Below are positions 14,147-21,919 of a stretch of 34,135 nt of DNA, piece after piece. The DNA lies in contig JAGMCI010000005.1 in NCBI GenBank assembly GCA_023129325.1, forward strand, positions 1 through 34,135, written 5' to 3'. The notes under the pieces are model-generated. The model saw nothing but the letters and a program-made list of their open reading frames with translations, ran no database searches and had not been told where the DNA came from. Position 1 is the stretch's first letter. Every line of letters starts with the position of its first letter. Made by a program: the position numbers and the translations under genes. This DNA is from Caldifarciminota bacterium. GTDB lineage: Bacteria > Hydrothermota > UBA3073 > JACQXS01 > JAGMCI01.

Positions 14147-14541
14147 CAAATTTTTTACAGGAGAATATTTGAGAAAAATAAAGGTGTTTAGAAATAAGAA
14201 ATCACAGAAATACGGGATTTAATTCAGATTGTAACCGCAGATGAACGCAGATAGACACAGATTATAAATTATAGATTACGGAGTAGAAAATGCAGGCCGA
14301 AGTCTGGGCTCCGTGATGTTTGCAAAAACATAGTTTTTGCACTCCAAAGTAGGGGCCTAAAAATAATTAGTAGTGTAATTCCCCTTTGTCCACAGGTTGG
14401 AAGCCTGTGCTCATTTGGTTGAAGCAGAGACTTCAACCTACCCTATGATATTTAAAATAGCAATTTTTGGATAGTCTCGTGATGGTCAGAAAGCTGTTAT
14501 CTACTTGTCTTTCTTATCTTCAGGGTTTTTTCAAAAAACTC

Positions 14542-14569
14542 TTGACAAATATAAAAAACAGTATATCTT
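14542..14569 (+). promoter_or_regulatory. Promoter of nrdD
   Basis: TTGACA at 14542-14547, a 16-bp spacer and TATCTT at 14564-14569. A start near 14576 leaves a short leader with the strong ribosome site AGGGGGG at 14581-14587 before the ATG. No NrdR-box pair is evident. Confidence 0.6.
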
Positions 14570-14590
14570 TGAATTGAATCAGGGGGGAAA

Positions 14591-16657
14591 ATGTTAGATA
14601 AAATAAAGAAAAGGGATGGCAGGGTAGTGTCTTTTAAAAGAGGGCTTATTGCTGAAGCTATATTTAAGGCGGCAAAGGCGGTTGGTGGGGAAGACAGAAA
14701 GACAGCGGCTCGGCTTTCTATGAAAGCCACAAAGCTTCTTGAATCCACGGTCAGGCGGCGTATTCCAACTGTTGAGGAAGTTCAGGACATAGTTGAGAAG
14801 GTATTAATTGAGGAAGGGCATGCCAAGACTGCCAAAGCTTATATTCTTTACCGTGAGGAGCATGCAAGGATAAGAAGGGCAAGGAAAGTTTTTGTTGATG
14901 TATCCAAGACAATAGATGGGTATCTTGATTTTAGCGATTGGAGGGCAAGGGAGAATGCGAATGCTGATTTTTCATTTTCTGGTTTAATGATGCACTCAGC
15001 TGGTTCGGTGATTGCGAATTATACTCTTGACTCCATTTACTCAAGGGAAGTAGCGGAAGCTCATAAGAATGGTGATTTCCACATTCATGACCTTGCTATG
15101 GGATTAGCAGGCTATTGTGCGGGTTGGAATTTAAGGCAACTTTTGGCAGAAGGGTTTAATGGTGTTCCAAGAAAGGTAGAAGCAGGTCCACCTCGCCATT
15201 TTGAGACTGCACTTGGGCAGCTTGTTAATTTTCTTGGCACCTTACAAAATGAGTGGGCAGGTGCAATGGCATTTAATTCATTTGACACCTATCTTGCTCC
15301 TTATGTGAGGAAAGATAATTTAACTTATTCAGCAGTAAGACAATCAATTCAGAGATTTATTTTTTCTTTAAATGTAGCTTCAAGGTGGGGAGGACAAACT
15401 CCATTTTCCAATCTTTCATTTGACTGGGTAGTTCCTAAAGACCTTAAGAAGGAACCCGTGACTTTAGATGGAGAATATCGGTCAAATTATGGTGTCTATG
15501 GTGATTTCCAAAAAGAAATGGACATGATTAACAAAGCATTTATTGAGGTAATGACAGAAGGCGACCGTAATGGAAGGATATTCACATTTCCTATACCTAC
15601 TTATAATATAACAAAAGATTTTAGCTGGGATTCTGAGAATACCAAACTCCTTTTTGAGATGACAGGGAAATATGGGCTTCCTTATTTTTCTAATTTTGTG
15701 AACTCAGGACTCGACCCCTCTGATATTCGCTCAATGTGTTGTCATCTCCAGCTTGATTTAAGGGAACTCAGGAAAAATATAACAGGTGGTTTATTTGGCT
15801 CAGGCGAATCTACAGGCTCAATAGGAGTGATTACTATTAATATGCCACGAATTGGCTATCTTTCGAAGACTAAAGAAGATTTTTTCCTCAGACTTTCTAA
15901 ACTTATGGAACTTGCCAAGGTATCTCTTGAGACCAAGCGTAAACTTGTGTGGAGGAATGTTGAATCTGGCTTATTTCCTTATACGGGGCGTTATCTGAAA
16001 ACCTTGCAACACCATTTTTCCACAATTGGACTTGTTGGGATGAATGAAGCTTGTCTTAATTTCTTAGGCAAAGATATTGGGACTCAAGAAGGTAGAGAAT
16101 TTGCTAAAAAGGTGCTTGATTTTATGCTTCAAAAATTAAGAGATTTTCAAGAGGAGACAAAGAACATTTACAATCTTGAAGCCACACCTGCAGAAGGGAC
16201 TGCTTACAGACTTGCAAGGATAGATAAACAAAGATTTCCTGGTATTATTAATAGTGGCGAGAGTGCTCCTTATTATACAAATTCTACTCAACTTCCAGTT
16301 GGTTATACGGATGATATTTTTGAAGCCTTTGAGCTTCAAGAGGAATTACAGACTCGTTATACAGGAGGGACCGTTTTACATGGATTTATTGGTGAAGAGA
16401 TAAATAATTTTGATGCCTGTGCTCTTCTTGTAAGGCGTTTAGCTGAGAACTTCAGACTTCCATATTTTACTATTACACCAACATTTAGTATATGTCCAAA
16501 CCATGGATACATATCAGGGGAGCATAATAAATGCCCTGAATGTGGTGGACCAGTGGAAGTTTACTCAAGGGTAGTTGGATACTACAGACCTGTTACTAAC
16601 TGGAATAAAGGGAAACGGGAGGAGTTTAAGGATAGATTAGAATATAAAGTAACGTAA
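14591..16657 (+). CDS. nrdD: Anaerobic (class III) ribonucleoside-triphosphate reductase
   Basis: A 688-residue glycyl-radical enzyme that reduces ribonucleotides to deoxyribonucleotides without oxygen. Residues ~3-92 form an ATP-cone (KKRDGRVVSFKRGLIAEAI, EEHARIR), an allosteric nucleotide sensor. The catalytic barrel follows, with MCCHLQLDLREL holding the active-site cysteine region. The C-terminus has a zinc site (CPNHGYISGEHNKCPECGG) and the radical loop RVVGYYRPV, where the glycine is the radical site. The start is supported by AGGGGGG seven bases upstream. The activating enzyme NrdG is not beside it and must be encoded elsewhere. It is transcribed divergently from pyrH. Confidence 0.97.
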   Translation: MLDKIKKRDGRVVSFKRGLIAEAIFKAAKAVGGEDRKTAARLSMKATKLLESTVRRRIPTVEEVQDIVEKVLIEEGHAKTAKAYILYREEHARIRRARKVFVDVSKTIDGYLDFSDWRARENANADFSFSGLMMHSAGSVIANYTLDSIYSREVAEAHKNGDFHIHDLAMGLAGYCAGWNLRQLLAEGFNGVPRKVEAGPPRHFETALGQLVNFLGTLQNEWAGAMAFNSFDTYLAPYVRKDNLTYSAVRQSIQRFIFSLNVASRWGGQTPFSNLSFDWVVPKDLKKEPVTLDGEYRSNYGVYGDFQKEMDMINKAFIEVMTEGDRNGRIFTFPIPTYNITKDFSWDSENTKLLFEMTGKYGLPYFSNFVNSGLDPSDIRSMCCHLQLDLRELRKNITGGLFGSGESTGSIGVITINMPRIGYLSKTKEDFFLRLSKLMELAKVSLETKRKLVWRNVESGLFPYTGRYLKTLQHHFSTIGLVGMNEACLNFLGKDIGTQEGREFAKKVLDFMLQKLRDFQEETKNIYNLEATPAEGTAYRLARIDKQRFPGIINSGESAPYYTNSTQLPVGYTDDIFEAFELQEELQTRYTGGTVLHGFIGEEINNFDACALLVRRLAENFRLPYFTITPTFSICPNHGYISGEHNKCPECGGPVEVYSRVVGYYRPVTNWNKGKREEFKDRLEYKVT

Positions 16658-16684
16658 ATGACCTGATTCTTTTTACCTTAAGAC

Positions 16685-16712
16685 ATTCAATTAAAAATTT
16701 TGAATCTTTTTT
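16685..16712 (+). terminator. Weak intrinsic terminator after nrdD
   Basis: ATTCAA and TTGAAT form a 6-bp AT-rich stem with a 9-nt loop, followed by C and six T residues. The stem is weak, so the call rests mainly on position and the T run. Confidence 0.35.
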
Positions 16713-16741
16713 AAGAGAACTGCATCTAAAATAATAAAATC

Positions 16742-16770
16742 TTGACAATTTCAAGAATAAGTGTTAGAAT
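16742..16770 (+). promoter_or_regulatory. Promoter of tRNA-Val
   Basis: TTGACA at 16742-16747, a 17-bp spacer and TAGAAT at 16765-16770. It lies ~47 bp before the mature tRNA and probably also drives the zinc-ribbon gene and possibly groESL. Confidence 0.7.
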
Positions 16771-16817
16771 ATTTAAAGCAAAAAGTTAAGTTGCAATAAT
16801 ATTTTGAACTTTCAAGT

Positions 16818-16891
16818 GGGTGAGTAGCTCAGATGGTGAGAGCGCTTCTCTTACAAGGAAGAGGTCACAGGTTCGAACCCTGTCTCGCCCA
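16818..16891 (+). tRNA. tRNA-Val (anticodon UAC)
   Basis: A full cloverleaf can be folded: acceptor GGGTGAG with CTCGCCC, D-arm GCTC...GAGC, anticodon stem CTTCT/GGAAG with loop CTTACAA (anticodon TAC at 16852-16854), 5-nt variable region, and T-arm ACAGG-TTCGAAC-CCTGT. The discriminator is A. The CCA end is not encoded. Confidence 0.96.
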
Positions 16892-16918
16892 TATTGTATG
16901 AGAAAAAGGGAACATGCT

Positions 16919-17398
16919 ATGAGGGGTGGGCAGCCTCATCGGGACGACCCTTTTGTATTAATTAAGGGATATAAGGAACCTACCGTATGCCCAAAATGTG
17001 GGCTTGTGTTTCATGAGAAGAAATGGATTAGAGACCAAGAACTATCAAACAAGCTTAAGAAAGAGAAAGGAATCCATTACGAACTTTGTCCTGCATGCAA
17101 AAAGTTTAAACAGCACTATCCTATGGGTATTGTGAGACTTAAGGGCAATTTCTGGATGACTCATAAGGAAGGGATTAAAAATTTAATTCATAATGAAGAA
17201 CGAAGAGGGATGGGGAAAAATCCATTGGAAAGGATAATAAGTATGAAGGAAAAAGCAGGAGAATTAATTATAGAAACAACCAGAGAGAGTCTAGCGACCA
17301 GAATTGGGAAAGCATTAGAGGGAGCATATAAGGGAAATCTTAAGTATGAGTTTTCGAAAGGCGAGAAACTTGTTAGAATAGAGTGGTTAAGGGATTAA
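16919..17398 (+). CDS. Zinc-ribbon protein of the BCAM0308/NMD3-like family
   Basis: About 159 residues. Two CxxC pairs (CPKCGLVF and CPACKKF) form a probable zinc ribbon in the first third. MRGGQPHRDDPF at the start, PMGIVRLKGNF in the middle and IETTRESLATRIGKALEGAYKG near the end match the conserved family of small proteins annotated BCAM0308 or NMD3-like; the biochemical role is unknown. I choose ATG 16919 because AGGGA lies 7 nt upstream. An in-frame ATG at 16898 has no ribosome site, and the open frame further upstream runs through tRNA-Val. It is seven codons from the tRNA and 69 bp before groES, so it may be carried on a common transcript. Confidence 0.75.
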   Translation: MRGGQPHRDDPFVLIKGYKEPTVCPKCGLVFHEKKWIRDQELSNKLKKEKGIHYELCPACKKFKQHYPMGIVRLKGNFWMTHKEGIKNLIHNEERRGMGKNPLERIISMKEKAGELIIETTRESLATRIGKALEGAYKGNLKYEFSKGEKLVRIEWLRD

Positions 17399-17409
17399 GT
17401 AATAGGAAT

Positions 17410-17452
17410 GGTTAAATGGAAGAGCTATTGAAGATTAGTTGACCATTTAACC
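17410..17452. promoter_or_regulatory. Inverted repeat before groES
   Basis: GGTTAAATGG (17410-17419) and CCATTTAACC (17443-17452) are exact inverse arms with a 23-nt loop, ending just before the ribosome site GGGAGG. It is not the CIRCE operator (TTAGCACTC-N9-GAGTGCTAA). The same arms recur after groEL, so it may be a repeat rather than an operator. Confidence 0.5.
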
Positions 17453-17467
17453 AGAAGGGAGGTAAAG

Positions 17468-17755
17468 ATGAAGATACGTCCACTTGGCGATAGGGTTCTT
17501 GTTAAGCGAATTGAACCCGAGGAAGTGAAGAAGGGCGGTATAATTATTCCTGATACTGTGAAAGAAAAGCCCCAGCAAGGTAAAGTCATAGCTGTTGGTC
17601 CTGGCAAATTTGATGAAGCAGGTAAAAGACGGAAATTAGATGTTAAAGAGGGAGACAAGATACTGTTTGGTAAATATTCTGGAACAGAGGTTGAGATTGA
17701 TGATGAGGAGTATTTAATAATGGGGGAAGACGATATTTTAGGAATTATAAAATAA
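17468..17755 (+). CDS. groES: Co-chaperonin GroES
   Basis: A 95-residue lid protein of the GroEL chaperonin. [38 protein letters not shown] is the standard opening, including the mobile loop that binds GroEL (about residues 17-34), and [25 protein letters not shown] is the standard end. GGGAGG lies 5-10 nt before the ATG. It is 12 bp from groEL. No CIRCE element is visible upstream; a different inverted repeat occupies that spot. Confidence 0.98.
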   Translation: MKIRPLGDRVLVKRIEPEEVKKGGIIIPDTVKEKPQQGKVIAVGPGKFDEAGKRRKLDVKEGDKILFGKYSGTEVEIDDEEYLIMGEDDILGIIK

Positions 17756-17767
17756 AGGAGGTGAATA

Positions 17768-19399
17768 ATGGCTGCGAAAGATATAAAATATGCAGATGAA
17801 GCAAGAGCTCTTGTAAAGAAGGGAGTTGATAAGCTTGCTAATGCAGTTAAGATAACTCTTGGACCAAAAGGGAGAAATGTAACTCTTGAAAAGAAATGGG
17901 GTGCTCCAACTGTTACGAAAGATGGTGTTACTGTTGCCAAAGAGATTGAGCTTGAGGATGCATTTGAGAATATGGGAGCTCAGATGGTAAAAGAAGTTGC
18001 AAGCAAAACATCGGATGTGGCAGGTGACGGAACGACGACAGCTACTATTTTAGCCCAGGCTATATATCGTGGCGGACTCAAAAATGTTACTGCAGGTGCT
18101 AATCCCATGGCTGTTAAGAAAGGAATTGAGAAAGCGACAAATGTGGTAGTTGAAGAGCTTAAGAAATCATCAAAGCCAACAAAAGGGAAAACAGAGATTG
18201 CTCAAGTAGGAATAATTTCAGCGAACAATGATGAAGAGATAGGAAATATGATTGCTGAGGCTATGGAAAAAGTTGGTAAAGATGGAGTAATTACAGTTGA
18301 AGAAGGGAAAGGAATTACGACGGAACTTGATGTGGTTGAAGGAATGCAATTTGATAGAGGTTACATTTCACCTTATTTTGTCACAGATGCGGAAAAAATG
18401 GAAACTGTTCTTGAAGAGCCATATATTCTTATTTATGATAAAAAGATATCGGCAATGAAAGATTTTCTCCCTGTTCTGGAAAAGATTGCTCAAACTGGCA
18501 AGCCACTTATTGTAATTGCAGAAGAGGTAGAAGGAGAAGCAGTTGCTACTCTTGTTGTAAATAAAATAAGGGGAACACTTAAGTGCTGTGCTGTTAAGGC
18601 ACCCGGTTATGGAGACAGGCGAAAAGAAATGATTGAAGACATTGCAACTCTTACTGGCGGGAAAGTAATTTCCGAAGAAAAGGGGATGAAACTTGAAAAT
18701 GTGCAGATGTCCGACTTGGGAAAAGCGAAAAAGATAAAAGTGGATAAGGATAATACAACGATAATAGAAGGATTAGGCTCAAAGTCTGATATTCAAGCCA
18801 GAATGTCTCAAATTAAGCTTCAAATTGACGAAACCAAATCTGATTACGATAAAGAAAAGCTTCAGGAAAGGCTTGCCAGACTTGCTGGCGGCGTGGCTGT
18901 CATAAATGTAGGTGCACCCACGGAGCCTGATATGAAAGAACGTAAAGCGCGAACGGAGGATGCGTTACACGCCACAAAAGCTGCAGTTGAGGAAGGAATC
19001 GTACCTGGTGGAGGGATAGCATTTTTAAGATGCATACCTGCTTTAGATAAATTGGAGCTTGAGGGCGATGAGCAAATTGGGGTAGATATTGTTAAGAAAG
19101 CACTTGAGGAGCCTATAAGATGGATTGCTACCAATGCTGGTAAAGAAGCATCTGTAATTGTAGAAAAAGTGAAGAACGAGCCAACTAATATAGGATATAA
19201 TGCTCAGACTGACAAAATTGAAGACCTTATGAATGCAGGGGTAGTTGATCCTACAAAGGTTACGAGGATTGCTCTTCAAAATGCGAGTTCAATTGCAGCG
19301 CTTCTTGTCACAACTGAGGCAATGGTTGCTGAAAAACCGGAAAAAGAGAAACCACCGGCAATGCCTCCGGGGGGAGGATACCCACCACCTGGATACTAA
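17768..19399 (+). CDS. groEL: Chaperonin GroEL
   Basis: A 543-residue ATP-dependent chaperonin subunit. [34 protein letters not shown] (about residues 30-63) and [17 protein letters not shown] (84-100) form the ATP site; [15 protein letters not shown] (about 405-419) is the GroEL signature region. The tail ends [15 protein letters not shown] in place of the common GGM repeats. A strong AGGAGGTGA site precedes the ATG. It forms an operon with groES. The tail difference should change the floor of the folding cavity but is within what is seen in diverse phyla. Confidence 0.98.
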   Translation: MAAKDIKYADEARALVKKGVDKLANAVKITLGPKGRNVTLEKKWGAPTVTKDGVTVAKEIELEDAFENMGAQMVKEVASKTSDVAGDGTTTATILAQAIYRGGLKNVTAGANPMAVKKGIEKATNVVVEELKKSSKPTKGKTEIAQVGIISANNDEEIGNMIAEAMEKVGKDGVITVEEGKGITTELDVVEGMQFDRGYISPYFVTDAEKMETVLEEPYILIYDKKISAMKDFLPVLEKIAQTGKPLIVIAEEVEGEAVATLVVNKIRGTLKCCAVKAPGYGDRRKEMIEDIATLTGGKVISEEKGMKLENVQMSDLGKAKKIKVDKDNTTIIEGLGSKSDIQARMSQIKLQIDETKSDYDKEKLQERLARLAGGVAVINVGAPTEPDMKERKARTEDALHATKAAVEEGIVPGGGIAFLRCIPALDKLELEGDEQIGVDIVKKALEEPIRWIATNAGKEASVIVEKVKNEPTNIGYNAQTDKIEDLMNAGVVDPTKVTRIALQNASSIAALLVTTEAMVAEKPEKEKPPAMPPGGGYPPPGY

Positions 19400-19409
19400 G
19401 TTGGTGAGT

Positions 19410-19477
19410 GGTTAAATGGTTAAATAGTTAAATAAACAGATTTTTCTATTTAACCAATTACCAATAACCATTTAACC
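19410..19477 (+). terminator. Nested hairpin after groEL
   Basis: GGTTAAATGG (19410-19419) pairs with CCATTTAACC (19468-19477), and inside it GGTTAAATAG (19418-19427) pairs with CTATTTAACC (19446-19455). The outer arms are identical to those before groES. It may end the groESL transcript, though no T-run follows; repeat origin is equally possible. Confidence 0.4.
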
Positions 19478-19483
19478 AAAATT

Positions 19484-19548
19484 GGGGCTGTGGTGTAGTC
19501 TGGTTAGCACGTCCCGACTTAAAAGTCGGGAAGATTGCTGGTTCAATG
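19484..19548 (+). pseudogene. Truncated tRNA copy with an abnormal anticodon arm
   Basis: The first 28 bases (19484-19511: acceptor 5' strand, D-arm and base 26) are identical to tRNA-Asp at 19783-19810. The anticodon arm is replaced by the palindrome TCCCGACTTAAAAGTCGGGA, which leaves an over-long stem or an 8-nt loop. AGATTGCTGGTTCAA then matches the tRNA-Asp variable and T-arm (AGATCGCCGGTTCAA) at 13 of 15 bases. The tRNA stops in the T-loop: the 3' T-stem and acceptor are missing and the GIY-YIG ORF begins there. It cannot fold into a functional tRNA. Confidence 0.8.
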
Positions 19549-19797
19549 TATTACGTTTATATGTTGCGTAACGATTTTACAGGTAGTTTTTATGTTGGTC
19601 AGACAAACAATCTCCAAGACAGAGTTAAGCGACATAATGAAAACAGAGCTAGTTACACCAAAGGCAAAGGTCACTGGAGCCTTTACTATTTTGAGCAATA
19701 CAAGTCAAGGACCGATGCAGTAAAACGAGAAAGGGAAATAAAATCTAAGAAAAGTAAATATTATATAGAGAAGTTACTTAAAGGGGCTGTGGTGTAG
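19546..19797 (+). CDS. GIY-YIG endonuclease domain protein nested between tRNA copies
   Basis: An 83-residue single-domain nuclease of the small UvrC-N/YhbQ-like GIY-YIG family. YYVYMLRN (2-9) with SFYVGQTNNLQDRVKRHN (14-31) supplies the paired Y-Y/Y-G motif, Arg and His; KGHWSLYYFEQYKSRTDAVKREREIK (42-67) supplies the Tyr and conserved Glu. Its ATG lies in the T-loop of the truncated tRNA, and its last codons and stop (GGG GCT GTG GTG TAG) are the first bases of the intact tRNA-Asp. Such small GIY-YIG proteins include repair-type and mobile types; the tRNA context argues for mobility here, but that is inference. There is no clear ribosome site (GGGAAG lies 12 nt upstream). Confidence 0.85.
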   Translation: MYYVYMLRNDFTGSFYVGQTNNLQDRVKRHNENRASYTKGKGHWSLYYFEQYKSRTDAVKREREIKSKKSKYYIEKLLKGAVV

Positions 19798-19857
19798 TCT
19801 GGTTAGCACGCTGGCCTGTCAAGCCAGAGATCGCCGGTTCAAATCCGGTCGGCCCCG
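19783..19857 (+). tRNA. tRNA-Asp (anticodon GUC)
   Basis: Complete cloverleaf: acceptor GGGGCTG with CGGCCCC (one G-U), D-arm, anticodon stem CTGGC/GCCAG with loop CTGTCAA (anticodon GTC at 19818-19820), variable AGATC, and T-arm GCCGG-TTCAAAT-CCGGT with the closing pair next to the acceptor. Discriminator G, as expected for tRNA-Asp. CCA is not encoded. Its first 15 bases double as the 3' end of the GIY-YIG ORF. Confidence 0.95.
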
Positions 19858-19863
19858 TTTAAT

Positions 19864-20934
19864 ATGGAAAATGAAGTTGAAACCCTTATTAAATTATCAA
19901 ATATAAAAGGACTTACAGAAAGAAAACTCAAAAGACTTATCCCAAGATTTAAACCTATTTCAAGAGTTTTTAATGCTTCTCAAAATGAGCTCTCTGGACT
20001 TATAGGGAGAGATTTTGTTCTTGCTGTCAGGAAAAGTAAGACTAAAAATGTCGAAGCAGAAATTTCTTTACTAAAAGAACTTAAAATTGATTTAATAACC
20101 TTCAAAGATTCTTCTTGGCCTCTAAATTTGAAGTCTCTTCCTGATTCTCCACCTTTTCTTTTTATAAGGGGAAAGATAATTCCAGAGGACCAACAAGCAA
20201 TTGCGATTATTGGCTCTCGACGTGCTACTCCTTATGGAAGATTTATTGCAGAAAAATTTGCTTATGAACTTGCGTCATCAGGGATTACTATTATCTCAGG
20301 CTTGGCAAGGGGGATTGATAGTTGTGCTCATAAGGGGGCGTTAAGAGCAGGGGGGAGGACAATTGCAGTCCTGGGTTGTGGGATAGATGTAGTATATCCT
20401 CCTGAAAATCGTTTACTTATGCAGGAAATAATCTCACACGGAGCTTGTATTTCAGAATTTCCCATTGGAGATAGTCCTTGGGCAGGTAATTTTCCGGCAA
20501 GAAACAGATTAATATCCGGGCTCTCAAAAGCAATTGTGGTGATAGAAGCGGCTACAAGAAGCGGTGTTTTCTCCACTGTAGAATGGGCACTGGGGCAGAA
20601 CAAGGAAGTGTTTGCTGTCCCAGGGAATATTACTTCTGAGGCAAGTAAAGGAACTAACCGTCTAATTATGGATGGGGCTCAACCTGTGACTTCTCCACAG
20701 GATATTCTTGAATATATGGGCATAAAGTCAAAAGCTAAAGAGGCAGGAAAACTCAATTTATCTGAGGAAGAAAGCAAAGTATTTAATCTCCTTAATTATG
20801 AGCCCAAACAGGTTGACAATTTGGCAGAGGCACTTAAAATCAAAGTTTCAAAAATTCTTGGCATCCTTCTCAACCTTGAATTACGAGGCGTAGCAAAACA
20901 GCTTCCTGGAAGGAATTTTGTGAAAAACATATAA
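19864..20934 (+). CDS. dprA: DNA processing protein DprA
   Basis: A 356-residue protein that loads RecA onto incoming single-stranded DNA during natural transformation. Residues ~1-75 form the N-terminal helical (SAM/HhH-like) domain. The Rossmann-like DprA core spans ~80-285 with IIGSRRATPYGRF (about 115-127), ISGLARGIDSCAHKGAL, TIAVLGCGIDVVYPPENRLL and FPARNRLISGLSKAIVVIEA. A winged-helix domain ends the protein (about 300-356). It begins 6 bp after tRNA-Asp without a ribosome site and its TAA shares an A with the next ATG. Whether the host is naturally competent cannot be read from this gene alone, since dprA is widespread. Confidence 0.95.
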   Translation: MENEVETLIKLSNIKGLTERKLKRLIPRFKPISRVFNASQNELSGLIGRDFVLAVRKSKTKNVEAEISLLKELKIDLITFKDSSWPLNLKSLPDSPPFLFIRGKIIPEDQQAIAIIGSRRATPYGRFIAEKFAYELASSGITIISGLARGIDSCAHKGALRAGGRTIAVLGCGIDVVYPPENRLLMQEIISHGACISEFPIGDSPWAGNFPARNRLISGLSKAIVVIEAATRSGVFSTVEWALGQNKEVFAVPGNITSEASKGTNRLIMDGAQPVTSPQDILEYMGIKSKAKEAGKLNLSEEESKVFNLLNYEPKQVDNLAEALKIKVSKILGILLNLELRGVAKQLPGRNFVKNI

Positions 20935-21902
20935 TGTTCTGGCTTGTAACTGGTGGTGCAGGATTTATAGGTTCTCATTTGGTTGAAGAACTTTTAAGAA
21001 GAGGTGAAAGAGTCAGAATTCTGGATAATTTCTCCACAGGGAAACGTGAAAATATAGAAGATATCAAAAGAGCTTTAGATTACCGATTATCAATTATTAA
21101 TAACTTAGAGGTTATAGAAGGAGATATTCGTAGTTATCATATAGTAAGAGAAGCAGTCAAAGGCATAGATTATATTTTACATGAGGCAGCTTTACCTTCA
21201 GTTCCACGCTCAATAAAAGACCCTATTACTACAAATGAAGTAAATACAGGAGGGACTTTAAATATCCTTGAATCAGCAAGAGATACCGGAGTGAGAAAAG
21301 TGATATATGCTTCTTCATCTTCAGTTTATGGAAATGCAGAAATACTTCCCAAACAGGAAACTATGGCTCCGGCACCTGTTTCTCCCTATGCTGTATCAAA
21401 ACTGGCAAGCGAAAAATATTGTCAGATATTTTATGAAATATATGAGCTGGAGACTGTGATTTTACGCTATTTTAACATTTTTGGTCCTCGTCAAGACCCG
21501 AGTTCGCAATATTCAGCAGTGATTCCCAAATTTATATCCAGTATGATTAATAAGAAGCAACCCACGATTTATGGAGATGGCGAGCAATCTCGAGATTTTA
21601 CTTATGTTTCAAATGTAGTTCAGGCAAATCTTCTTGCAGTTGAAGCAACCAATACTGGTGGAAAAGTCTTTAACATTGCCTGCGGTAAAAAAATTACAGT
21701 TAATGACCTGGTAAAGGAACTGAATAAAATACTTAATAAAAATATTAATCCTATTTATACTGCTTCAATGCCAGGAGAAGTGAGACACTCACTGGCGGAG
21801 ATTAAGGAAGCAAAAAGTGTTATAGGATACGGCCCTTTGGTCACTTTCACAAAGGGTTTAAAAAAGACAATAAAATATTTTCTTGACAAATGCCTTTATT
21901 AG
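20934..21902 (+). CDS. NAD-dependent UDP-sugar 4-epimerase (GalE/WbpP-like extended SDR)
   Basis: A 322-residue extended short-chain dehydrogenase. WLVTGGAGFIGSHLVEELL (about residues 3-21) binds NAD; SSSSVYG (about 127-133) and YAVSK (about 151-155) give the catalytic Ser, Tyr and Lys. HEAALPSVPRSIKDP in the substrate loop resembles the WbpP-type UDP-N-acetylglucosamine/galactosamine 4-epimerases more than plain GalE. It would supply a precursor for the polysaccharide built by the following genes. The last 20 codons contain a promoter-like sequence for the next gene. The exact sugar is not decided. Confidence 0.88.
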   Translation: MFWLVTGGAGFIGSHLVEELLRRGERVRILDNFSTGKRENIEDIKRALDYRLSIINNLEVIEGDIRSYHIVREAVKGIDYILHEAALPSVPRSIKDPITTNEVNTGGTLNILESARDTGVRKVIYASSSSVYGNAEILPKQETMAPAPVSPYAVSKLASEKYCQIFYEIYELETVILRYFNIFGPRQDPSSQYSAVIPKFISSMINKKQPTIYGDGEQSRDFTYVSNVVQANLLAVEATNTGGKVFNIACGKKITVNDLVKELNKILNKNINPIYTASMPGEVRHSLAEIKEAKSVIGYGPLVTFTKGLKKTIKYFLDKCLY

Positions 21903-21910
21903 TATAGTAT
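21883..21910 (+). promoter_or_regulatory. Promoter within the epimerase end, near-leaderless for the SLBB gene
   Basis: TTGACA at 21883-21888, a 16-bp spacer and TAGTAT at 21905-21910. The ATG of the SLBB gene begins 9 nt after the -10 box and no ribosome site is present, matching the arsR and pyrH arrangement. Confidence 0.6.
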
Positions 21911-21919
21911 GTAATAATT

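Larger units (their letters stand above)
14110..14590. repeat. Gene-free 481-bp divergent region between pyrH and nrdD, rich in hairpins
   Basis: Besides the two promoters it contains: AACCGCAGATGAACGCAGAT (14234-14253, relative of the 8331 unit); TGCAAAAAC-ATA-GTTTTTGCA (14321-14341); CACAGG-N7-CCTGTG (14391-14409); and GGTTGAAG-N6-CTTCAACC (14417-14438). These are perfect arms of 6-9 bases in tandem. No ORF of note is present. It looks like an accumulation site for short palindromic elements. Confidence 0.65.

Noticed and set aside
16820-16918. Upstream extension of the zinc-ribbon gene into tRNA-Val
   Set aside because: The extra residues are tRNA sequence read as protein; the ATG at 16919 has a good ribosome site and starts with the family's conserved residues.
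17399-17467. CIRCE heat-shock operator
   Set aside because: No TTAGCACTC-N9-GAGTGCTAA or close variant is present; a different inverted repeat occupies the site.
19484-19548. Functional tRNA-Leu(UAA) because of the CTTAAAA loop
   Set aside because: The 3' T-stem and acceptor strand are missing, the anticodon stem does not close a 7-nt loop, and there is no long variable arm as needed for tRNA-Leu.
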